NCBI GenBank assembly: GCA_013151365.1
Contig: JAADIK010000139.1
Coordinates: 9,242-22,417, forward strand
From: Deltaproteobacteria bacterium
GTDB lineage: Bacteria > Desulfobacterota > Desulfobulbia > Desulfobulbales > Desulfobulbaceae
DNA length: 13,176 nt
Direction of reading: 5' to 3'
Below, in pieces: positions 7,820 to 13,176 of this stretch (position 1 is its first letter; each line of letters begins with the position of its first letter). A program made the position numbers and the translations under genes. Under the pieces are notes generated by a model that was not told where the DNA came from, did no database searches, and saw only the letters and a program-made list of their open reading frames with translations.

Positions 7820-8644
7820 ATGAGCCGGATTGCCGTGATCATCGTCACCCATAACTCAGAGGCGGTCATCAATCGCTGTGTGGCGGCCCTGGAGAAGCAG
7901 GCCGGTCCTCCGGTCGACGTCATCCTGGTCGATTCCGGTTCGCGGGACCAGGGCTATCTCCGCGTCTTCGGCGACCGGCCCCGGTTTGAGGTCCTGGCGG
8001 CCGGAGACATCGGTTTTTCCCGGGCCAATAATCTTGGCTACCGGCACCTGGCTGCGGATGTTGAATATGTCGTCTTTCTCAATCCGGACGTTTTTGTGGA
8101 ACCCGACACCTTGCTGCAGGCCGTCCGGGACATGGACCGGGACCCGCTGGCAGCCTGTCTGACCGGTCGGCTGCTCGGCTTTGCCAACGGCAACGGCTGT
8201 CCCACCGGCCGCCTTGATTCCACCGGGATATTTCGAAAATGGTACGGCCGCTGGTATGACCGGGGGCAGGGCGAAGAGGACCGGGGCCAGTACGGGGACC
8301 GCGAATATGTCCCCGCCGCCTGCGGGGCGTTCATGTTTTGCCGGAAAGCGGCCCTGGACCAGGCCGGGCCGGCTGCGGGCCAGGTCTTTGACGCTGATTT
8401 TTTCCTGTACAAGGAAGATATCGAACTGAGCCTGCGTCTGAGAAAAAAGGGCTGGCGCATTGTCTATCATCCCGGGGTGAGGGCCTTTCATTGCCGCGGC
8501 TGGCTGGCCGGCCGCCGGCGGGTCCCTTATAAAATGCGGCGCATGTCCGCCCGCAATGAAGTTGTGCTTTATCGCAAACATCCATCTATTTACATGGGCT
8601 GGGCGTTGTTTAAGCACGGCCTGGTCACCCTGTTTCGGATCTGA
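7820..8644 (+). CDS. GT2 glycosyltransferase, rhamnosyltransferase-like
   Basis: Second soluble-type GT2 of the set, 274 residues from ATG 7820. Signatures: IAVIIVTHNSE (4-14), LVDSGSRD (36-43), FSRANNLGY (66-74), VFLNPDVFV (85-93), YVPAACGAFMFCRK (163-176), FFLYKEDIELSLRLR (194-208) and His224 within a YHPGVRAFHCRG context. The NNLGY and LNPD combination is common in dTDP-rhamnosyl and related hexosyl transferases. The upstream TTG at 7811 would add three residues and has no ribosome site, so the ATG is favoured even though its GAGGG (7813-7817) is unusually close. It lies 15 bp after the preceding gene and 1 bp before the next start. It likely acts on the same lipid-linked oligosaccharide as its two GT2 neighbours. 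Confidence 0.86.
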   Translation: MSRIAVIIVTHNSEAVINRCVAALEKQAGPPVDVILVDSGSRDQGYLRVFGDRPRFEVLAAGDIGFSRANNLGYRHLAADVEYVVFLNPDVFVEPDTLLQAVRDMDRDPLAACLTGRLLGFANGNGCPTGRLDSTGIFRKWYGRWYDRGQGEEDRGQYGDREYVPAACGAFMFCRKAALDQAGPAAGQVFDADFFLYKEDIELSLRLRKKGWRIVYHPGVRAFHCRGWLAGRRRVPYKMRRMSARNEVVLYRKHPSIYMGWALFKHGLVTLFRI

Positions 8645-8645
8645 G

Positions 8646-9599
8646 ATGACGGATTGGAAAAAACAAGACCAGGACGCCGGAACCCCGCTGGTTTCCGTTA
8701 TCATCCCGACCTGTAACGGGGCCGGCCGGCTCGAGCAGGTGCTCTCCGGCCTTGAGCGGCAATCCCGGCCGCCGGATGAAATCCTGCTCGTTGATTCATC
8801 CCCCGGCGCCGGAACCCCGATCAGGCGGCCCGGCGTCAGGACGATCAGGATCGCCCCGGCAAAATTCGATCATGGCGGCACCAGGACTATGGCCGCCCGG
8901 CAGGCCCGGGGCGAGATCCTGGTCTTTATGACCCAGGATGCCGTTCCGGCCGACCGGCAGGCATTGGCGCGTCTGCTGCAACCCTTTGCGGACCGGCGCA
9001 TCGCCGCCGCCTACGGGCGCCAGTTGCCCGAGGCCGATGCGACCGTCTTCGCGGAGCATCTCCGGCTTTTTAATTACCCTGCCCGGTCCGCGGTGCGCTG
9101 CTGGCGGGATCGGCGGACATTGGGCATAAAGACGGTGTTTATCTCCAATTCCTTTGCCGCCTACCGGAAACAGATCCTCGCCGAGCATGGATTTTTTCCG
9201 GCCAGGCTGCTTTTCGGCGAGGATTCCTGTACCCTGGCCCGGCTCCTGGAGCATGGATATTGCGTGGCCTACGTCGGTGATGCCTGCGTCTATCATTCCC
9301 ACAACTACTCGGTGGCCGAGGATTTCAGGCGCTATTTTGATATCGGCGTCTTTCATGCCGTCCAGAGCGGGATGCTGGCCAAGTTCGGCACTCCGACCGG
9401 GGCGGGAAAACGGTATGTGAGGTCGGAAATCTCTTTGCTTATCCGGAGAAAGAAATATACTCTCCTGCCTGAAAGCATGTTACGTAACCTGGCCAAGTTT
9501 ACGGCCTACAATCTAGGGAAACGATATACCCTCCTGCCGCGCCGCCTTTCAATGAGGTTGAGTATGAATCGCAGGTGGTGGATGAATTCCGGGAGATAA
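8646..9599 (+). CDS. GT2 glycosyltransferase, FDHGGTR-type putative rhamnosyltransferase
   Basis: Third soluble-type GT2, 317 residues from the ATG at 8646, just after the preceding TGA (8642-8644). The frame stays open upstream to an ATG at 8556, but that would overlap the previous gene by 89 bases and adds non-family sequence, so the downstream ATG is used. Motifs: VSVIIPTCNGAG (16-27), LLVDSSPG (47-54), FDHGGTRTMAA (74-84), MTQDAVP (95-101), YGRQLP (123-128), ISNSFAAYRK (166-175), FGEDSCTLARL (190-200) and YHSHNYS (216-222). The FDHGGTR and TQDA pair is typical of enzymes annotated as rhamnosyltransferases in O-antigen and capsule clusters. The C-terminus is strongly basic, fitting contact with the membrane surface. 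Donor and linkage cannot be stated. Confidence 0.86.
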   Translation: MTDWKKQDQDAGTPLVSVIIPTCNGAGRLEQVLSGLERQSRPPDEILLVDSSPGAGTPIRRPGVRTIRIAPAKFDHGGTRTMAARQARGEILVFMTQDAVPADRQALARLLQPFADRRIAAAYGRQLPEADATVFAEHLRLFNYPARSAVRCWRDRRTLGIKTVFISNSFAAYRKQILAEHGFFPARLLFGEDSCTLARLLEHGYCVAYVGDACVYHSHNYSVAEDFRRYFDIGVFHAVQSGMLAKFGTPTGAGKRYVRSEISLLIRRKKYTLLPESMLRNLAKFTAYNLGKRYTLLPRRLSMRLSMNRRWWMNSGR

Positions 9600-9603
9600 C
9601 TCG

Positions 9604-11034
9604 ATGTCCCCTGTCCTTTCATGGAACTTGCGCGAGCGTAGTTCCCTGATTTATAGAATCCTGCATATCCTCGACTGTTCCCTGGTCTGCGGTTTTCTCT
9701 GGGTCCTGGTCACCTGGTACCGGGTCCCCTGGAGTCACTATTACACCCGGCTTGAACTGATTGTCTTTGTCGCCTCCTTTCTGAGTTTTCAGTCCTTCCA
9801 GCTCTACCGGTCCTGGCGGAGCTGGAATTTCTACCGGGAATTTTTTGTTATTGTCAAGGCCTGGGGGACCGTGATCGGGATCCTGCTCTGTTACTTTTTT
9901 CTCTTTAAAATATCCGAAGCCTATTCCCGGGTTGTTTTTATCGCCTGGTCCATGACCACGCCCTTCCTGATTTTCGTCTCCCACCTGGTGGTGCGGAAGC
10001 TGCTCCGCTACTATCGGTCCCAGGGCCGGAATATCCGGCATGCGGTGATTGTCGGCGCCGGGGAACTGGGGCAGAGAATGATGCAGCAGGTTGAGGAGAT
10101 CCCGTGGGCCGGGATCGAGGTCGTCGGTTTTTTTGACGACAAGATTTCAACGCAGGAGAAGCTGGACCAGCTCAATAAGCCGCTTCTCGGTGAAATCAGC
10201 CGGATTGAGGACTACCTGCGAACGCATGATATCGATTATGTCTACATCGCGCTGCCCATGCGGGCCGAGAAAAAGATTTTCAAGATTCTGCGGAAATGCC
10301 GGGACCTCGGGGCCCAGATCTTCCTGGTTCCGGATCTCTATATCTTCGGCCTGCATCATGCGGAAATTCAATCCCTGGGCGAGATGCTCATCCTCAGCTT
10401 CAATCCCGACTCCACCTGGAAGCGGGGCTTTGATGTCATTTTTTCCAGCCTGGTCCTGCTGGCAACGGCCCCGCTGCTGTTGGTTATCGCCCTGCTGATC
10501 AAGCTTGACAGCCGGGGGCCGGTTTTCTACCGTCACAAGAGAATTACCACCACCGGCCGCGAGTTTGACTGCCTGAAGTTCAGGAGCATGGTGGTTGACG
10601 CGGAGAGCCGGCTGGCGGACATTCTGGCCTCTGACCCGGAACTGCGCCGGGAATGGGAGCGGTCCTACAAGCTGAAAAACGATCCCCGGGTGACCCGGTT
10701 CGGCCGTTTCCTGCGCCGCACCAGCCTCGATGAACTGCCGCAATTTTTCAATGTGCTGAAGGGCGAGATGAGCGTGGTCGGAGCCCGGCCCATTGTCGGC
10801 CGGGAACTCGACGCCTACTACAAGGACGATGACGAGGAGAGCGCCGGCCGCTACTGCTCAATGAAGCCGGGAATTACCGGCCCGTGGCAGGTCATGATGC
10901 GCACCGACATGGATAATTATCACGAGCGGGTCGAGCTCGACGACTGGTACGTGCTCAACTATTCGCTGTGGAACGACCTCAAGATCATCGCCAGGACCGT
11001 GCAATGTATTTTCACCGGCAAGGGGGCGTATTAA
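9604..11034 (+). CDS. Undecaprenyl-phosphate sugar-1-phosphate transferase (WbaP/WcaJ-like polyprenyl glycosylphosphotransferase)
   Basis: Initiating enzyme of repeat-unit assembly: it transfers a sugar-1-phosphate from a nucleotide sugar to undecaprenyl phosphate. The 476-residue product has N-terminal hydrophobic helices (about 18-37, 50-66, 82-101, 107-128), a Rossmann-like CoA-binding domain (VIVGAGELGQR at 148-158, VVGFFDD at 173-179), then a membrane re-entrant segment near 279-300 and the bacterial sugar transferase domain. In that domain: KRGFD (273-277), FYRHKRI (308-314), LKFRSM (324-329), TSLDELPQ (373-380, with the Asp-Glu catalytic pair at 376-377), SVVGARP (390-396), PGITGPWQV (422-430) and a C-terminal DDWYVLNYSLWNDLKI. 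The start has GGGAG at 9591-9595 with an 8-bp spacer. It is the last gene of the polysaccharide run. The primed sugar is not predictable from sequence alone. Confidence 0.93.
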   Translation: MSPVLSWNLRERSSLIYRILHILDCSLVCGFLWVLVTWYRVPWSHYYTRLELIVFVASFLSFQSFQLYRSWRSWNFYREFFVIVKAWGTVIGILLCYFFLFKISEAYSRVVFIAWSMTTPFLIFVSHLVVRKLLRYYRSQGRNIRHAVIVGAGELGQRMMQQVEEIPWAGIEVVGFFDDKISTQEKLDQLNKPLLGEISRIEDYLRTHDIDYVYIALPMRAEKKIFKILRKCRDLGAQIFLVPDLYIFGLHHAEIQSLGEMLILSFNPDSTWKRGFDVIFSSLVLLATAPLLLVIALLIKLDSRGPVFYRHKRITTTGREFDCLKFRSMVVDAESRLADILASDPELRREWERSYKLKNDPRVTRFGRFLRRTSLDELPQFFNVLKGEMSVVGARPIVGRELDAYYKDDDEESAGRYCSMKPGITGPWQVMMRTDMDNYHERVELDDWYVLNYSLWNDLKIIARTVQCIFTGKGAY

Positions 11035-11084
11035 TCCAAGGCGGGCGATGCCCACAACCCAAATCAACTTCCAGCGTATCTGTT

Positions 11085-11160
11085 TCCAGGCTGTTGCTGT
11101 TAGGCTGTAGGCTGTTTAGGCTGAAGGCTATTAGCCCTACCCTAACAGCCTACAGCCTAA
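11085..11160. repeat. TAGGCTG-type tandem units forming a long hairpin
   Basis: The 200-bp gap between convergent genes contains a run of (T)AGGCTG(T)-like units on the plus strand (11085-11126), followed by the same unit inverted (AACAGCCTACAGCCTAA). TTAGGCTGTAGGCTGTT (11100-11116) is a perfect 17-bp inverted repeat of 11144-11160. The 27-base loop holds a smaller GGCT/AGCC stem. Neither side is followed by a T-run, so it is not a canonical intrinsic terminator, though a hairpin here could still end or stabilise converging transcripts. The rest of the gap (11035-11084 and 11161-11235) shows a GGGC-GAT-GCCC mini-hairpin (11043-11053), an AT-rich patch, and no gene that I can support. Confidence 0.8.
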
Positions 11161-11235
11161 ACAACCTACTGGTTTACATAAATAAAATGTGACCAATTTT
11201 CTTGTTTTTTATGACAGGAATTCAGGAGTAAGGCA

Positions 11236-12000
11236 CTAATCGTCCCCGGCCGCGGTGAGAGCCTGCAGCAGCCGTTCGGGGGCATGATCCAGCAGGTCGC
11301 TGATGTCGATGACGGCCTCTTCGTCCCGTTCGGCCTTGCGGATGGCCGCGGAGTCGGGGAAAAAGGCCACCGGTTCCGCACCCAGGCCCCGGGTCAGGAA
11401 CGTTTTGTCGTTTTCATCCTGGACCAGGTTGCCCACGAACGATATCCGGGGGATTCCCACGTCCTCGGCCAGTTTCTTGATTTTCAGGGCCGTTCTGATG
11501 CCCGACCTGGACGGGATAACGACGATCAACAGGTGGTCGGCGCCCGCCACGGTCCCCCGGCCCAGGTGTTCAATGCCGGCCTCCATATCGAGCAGGACCA
11601 CTTCATTGGCGGTCAGCAGCATCTTTTTCAGCATCTTCCGCAGGACATGGCTTTCCGGACAGGCACAGCCGCCGCCGGCCACCTGGATGGCGCCCAGGAC
11701 CATGAGTTTGAAACCGTCCCGCTCGATCATGAAATCGTGGAGCAGGTCATTGACATCCGGGTTGAGGTTGTAGAACGGCGATCCTGCCGTCTTGCCGGCC
11801 CGTTCGGCCAGCAGCCTGGTCATCTCGGCAATGGGCGTGACCTGGTCCGCATCCCGGATCCCCAGGGTTTCGGCCATGTGCGGGCTGGGGTCGGCATCGA
11901 TAATCAGCACCTCTTTGCCCGATGTCCTGAGTTCGCGGGCCAGCAGGGCCATGATCGTCGTCTTGCCCACCCCGCCCTTGCCGCTGATTGCTATTTTCAC
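11236..12000 (-). CDS. cooC: CooC-like Ni-chaperone ATPase (MinD/SIMIBI family)
   Basis: P-loop ATPase of the type that matures the nickel site of carbon monoxide dehydrogenase or CODH/ACS. I choose GTG at 12000-11998 because AGGAG lies at 12009-12013 (8-bp spacer) and the protein then begins MKIAISGKGGVGKTT, as the family does. An ATG at 12027 would add nine residues and its GAAGG abuts the codon. From the GTG the 254 residues hold the deviant Walker A GKGGVGKTT (7-15), DADP (35-38), the metal-binding C-A-C (112-114) followed by PE, and DMEAGIEHLGRGT (138-150), a strong CooC signature. The Cys pair falls at the same numbers as the Ni/Zn-binding Cys112/Cys114 of Carboxydothermus CooC1, as I recall it. 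No CODH gene is in the window. It converges on the polysaccharide locus and diverges from the BI-1 gene. Confidence 0.9.
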   Translation of the reverse strand: MKIAISGKGGVGKTTIMALLARELRTSGKEVLIIDADPSPHMAETLGIRDADQVTPIAEMTRLLAERAGKTAGSPFYNLNPDVNDLLHDFMIERDGFKLMVLGAIQVAGGGCACPESHVLRKMLKKMLLTANEVVLLDMEAGIEHLGRGTVAGADHLLIVVIPSRSGIRTALKIKKLAEDVGIPRISFVGNLVQDENDKTFLTRGLGAEPVAFFPDSAAIRKAERDEEAVIDISDLLDHAPERLLQALTAAGDD

Positions 12001-12115
12001 GTTTTCCGCTCCTGAAATGGTTGCCATCCTTCGCGAAGTGATTAAAATAAAATATCGATGAATTCTATTCTATCTGTGGATCGTTCAACAGCAAAGGCAA
12101 AGGAGATTTGACAAT
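12001..12115. promoter_or_regulatory. Divergent intergenic region (cooC-like gene / BI-1 gene)
   Basis: This 115-bp AT-richer segment must hold the start signals for both flanking genes. Visible are AGGAG at 12009-12013 (minus strand, for the GTG at 12000), AGGAG at 12101-12105 (plus strand, 10-bp spacer to ATG 12116), and a perfect 10-bp palindrome CTTCGCGAAG at 12029-12038 that could be a regulator site. I found no convincing -35/-10 pair on either strand, so the promoters themselves are not assigned. Confidence 0.4.
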
Positions 12116-12829
12116 ATGAATACGCAGTACGGTACCAGCTCAGTGACCGTCGCGCAAGCGCGGCAGGAGGCGTCCACGATTTTTCTGGCCAAGGTCTTTA
12201 ACTGGATGGCCATCGGCCTGGGTTTGACCGGTGTAGTCGCTTATTTTACCGCCCAGTCCGGTCTGGCCATGTCCATTGTCCGCGGGCCCATTTTCTTCAT
12301 CCTGGTCCTGGCGGAACTGGGGATGGTTTTTTATCTCTCGGCCAGGATCGACAAGTTGCAGCCGGGCACGGCCACCGGGCTCTTTGTCGGCTATTCGGTG
12401 CTCAACGGCCTGACCCTGTCCACGATTTTTCTGGCCTACACCAAGGCCTCCATCGGCGGGACCTTTCTTATTACCGCCGGTATGTTCGGGGCCATGTCCG
12501 TATACGGTCTGGTCACCAAGCGGGATCTCTCGGGGATGGGTTCATTCATGTTCATGGGCCTGATCGGGATCATCCTGGCCTCGGTCGTCAACTTTTTCAT
12601 GAAAAGCTCCGGCCTGTCCTGGGCCATTTCGGCTATCGGCGTCGTGGTCTTTGTCGGCCTGACCGCCTGGGACGTACAGAGGCTCAAAGATATAGGCGAG
12701 AAGGGGATCATGACCCAGGGCGATTCCGCCATCCGCAAGGGTTCGATCATCGGCGCCCTGTCTCTCTATCTTGACTTTATCAACCTATTCCTGATGATGC
12801 TTCGGTTTGTCGGCGGCAGCCGCGACTGA
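12116..12829 (+). CDS. Bax inhibitor-1 (BI-1/YccA/YetJ) family membrane protein
   Basis: Inner-membrane protein of 237 residues, the usual length for bacterial BI-1 (TMBIM) proteins. Bacterial YetJ is a pH-sensitive calcium leak channel, and YccA modulates FtsH; which role applies here is unknown. About seven hydrophobic helices are visible (approx. 24-46, 55-76, 84-107, 112-132, 141-162, 168-186, 209-232). Signatures: YGLVTKRDLSGMGSFM (130-145), LTAWDVQRLKDIG (182-194) and the C-terminal GALSLYLDFINLFLMMLR (213-230). Asp186 and Asp220 are candidates for the conserved pair in the pore. The ATG at 12116 has AGGAG 10 bp upstream. It is transcribed away from the cooC-like gene and ends before a strong terminator, so it is probably monocistronic. 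Confidence 0.93.
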   Translation: MNTQYGTSSVTVAQARQEASTIFLAKVFNWMAIGLGLTGVVAYFTAQSGLAMSIVRGPIFFILVLAELGMVFYLSARIDKLQPGTATGLFVGYSVLNGLTLSTIFLAYTKASIGGTFLITAGMFGAMSVYGLVTKRDLSGMGSFMFMGLIGIILASVVNFFMKSSGLSWAISAIGVVVFVGLTAWDVQRLKDIGEKGIMTQGDSAIRKGSIIGALSLYLDFINLFLMMLRFVGGSRD

Positions 12830-12837
12830 TCAATAAT

Positions 12838-12868
12838 CTGAATCCGTTCTCGAACGCTCACGGATTCA
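12838..12868. repeat. Intact copy of the dispersed palindromic repeat
   Basis: TGAATCCGT (12839-12847) and ACGGATTCA (12860-12868) form a perfect 9-bp inverted repeat around a 12-base loop. The loop and right arm match the copy at 861-879 in 17 of 19 positions. It begins 9 bp after the BI-1 stop and ends just before the terminator. The form, size and intergenic placement fit a REP-like element. Confidence 0.6.
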
Positions 12869-12875
12869 ACAGATA

Positions 12876-12909
12876 AAAAAAAGGGGCCGTTTCTACGGTC
12901 CCTTTTTTT
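12876..12909. terminator. Bidirectional intrinsic terminator
   Basis: A 15-bp stem (12876-12890 with 12895-12909; one G-T pair) closes on a TTCT loop. Its GC core, GGGGCCGT/ACGGTCCC, is flanked by seven A's on the left and seven T's on the right, so each strand reads a GC hairpin followed by a U-tract. It lies between the convergent BI-1 gene (stop 12829) and the small minus-strand gene (stop 12941), and would end both transcripts. Confidence 0.93.
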
Positions 12910-12940
12910 ACGTCTGGCCGCCGCGTTTCCCGGTCTTCGG

Positions 12941-13176
12941 TTATTGATATTTTACCTGGAGATCGTAGAGGTGGTCAAGATATTTTTCTTTGTAAATCAG
13001 TTGGTTCGATGATTTTATTTCCTGGATCAGCCGCGGAATAATAGGGCGGATGTCGATGCCGTATTTGTTCAGCTCCTTGCTGTTTGCCCGGTCGATAATA
13101 AGGATCGCATAGTAGTCGACCAGGAGCCGTGAACTGGAATCCCGCCTGAACAGGTATGACCTGCCGCCCATGGTGT
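12941..13176 (-). CDS. Unrecognised small protein, possibly 5' truncated
   Basis: I do not recognise this family. The frame runs from the window edge to TAA at 12943-12941. An ATG at 13171 gives 76 residues (MGGRSYLFRRDSSSRLLVDYY...), but the frame is still open through the last bases, so the gene may start further right. The visible part is soluble and mixed-charge, with no signal peptide or membrane helix. It has a hydrophobic LLVDYYAILIID stretch (16-27) and a Lys/Tyr-rich C-terminal half likely to be helical. Its codons look more AT-rich than the polysaccharide genes. The bidirectional terminator 31 bp past the stop supports it being a real transcribed gene. Coding status is likely; function is unknown. 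Confidence 0.5.
   Translation of the reverse strand, partial: TMGGRSYLFRRDSSSRLLVDYYAILIIDRANSKELNKYGIDIRPIIPRLIQEIKSSNQLIYKEKYLDHLYDLQVKYQ

Noticed and set aside
8556..8645. N-terminal extension of the third soluble GT2 to the ATG at 8556
   Set aside because: It would overlap the preceding gene by 89 bases and adds sequence not matching the family; ATG 8646 sits right after the preceding stop.
7856..8704. 282-codon minus-strand frame opposite the second soluble GT2
   Set aside because: Antisense shadow with no recognisable domain or start signals.
11284..12015. 243-codon plus-strand frame opposite the cooC-like gene
   Set aside because: Antisense shadow; the minus strand encodes a clear P-loop ATPase with a good ribosome site.
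1..13176. CRISPR arrays, tRNA or rRNA genes, insertion sequences, phage genes
   Set aside because: I looked for regularly spaced repeats, tRNA-like clover arms, transposase motifs and terminal repeats and saw none beyond the two short repeat families reported.

Overview
This window looks like a piece of a Gram-negative bacterial chromosome. It is fairly GC-rich, and the genes are tightly packed with short gaps or ATGA-type overlaps. The gene set (an exosortase-type polysaccharide deacetylase, a WbaP/WcaJ-type initiating sugar transferase, several GT2 enzymes and a CooC-type Ni-chaperone ATPase) would suit an anaerobic deltaproteobacterium (Desulfobacterota). That placement is inference from gene content, not from a phylogenetic marker.

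Positions 1-11034 are one plus-strand surface-polysaccharide locus. It starts with the 3' part of a DUF3473-type polysaccharide deacetylase, cut by the window edge. A ~200 bp gap follows, holding a good sigma70-like promoter and a degenerate dispersed repeat. Then come: a membrane-anchored GT2 of the dolichyl-phosphate-mannose-synthase type; a left-handed beta-helix acyltransferase; an UPF0104/LPG-synthase-like 'flippase-like' membrane protein; a second such protein fused to a TolB-like six-bladed propeller; a second polyprenyl-phosphate GT2 with two membrane helices; three soluble-type GT2 enzymes with WbbL/rhamnosyltransferase features; and a polyprenyl-phosphate hexose-1-phosphate transferase. 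A reasonable model is that the last gene primes undecaprenyl phosphate, the three soluble GT2s extend the repeat unit, the acyltransferase and deacetylase decorate it, and the two polyprenyl-phosphate GT2s plus the two UPF0104 proteins form a lipid-linked donor side branch. No Wzx, Wzy, exosortase or GT-C enzyme is visible; these would have to lie outside the window.

Positions 11035-11235 separate the locus from a convergent gene. This gap carries a striking array of TAGGCTG-like units that folds back on itself with a perfect 17-bp inverted repeat. Next is a minus-strand cooC-like gene. Its best start is a GTG at 12000, which restores the family's usual N-terminus and numbering. A divergent Bax inhibitor-1 (YccA/YetJ) family membrane protein follows, then a 9-bp palindromic copy of the repeat seen at ~860, a strong bidirectional terminator, and the 3' part or whole of an unrecognised small minus-strand gene at the right edge.

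The most unusual item is the 683-residue UPF0104-propeller fusion (3704-5755). Other points worth a second look are the tandem UPF0104 pair, the two families of non-coding repeat, and the cooC-like gene with no CODH gene in view.
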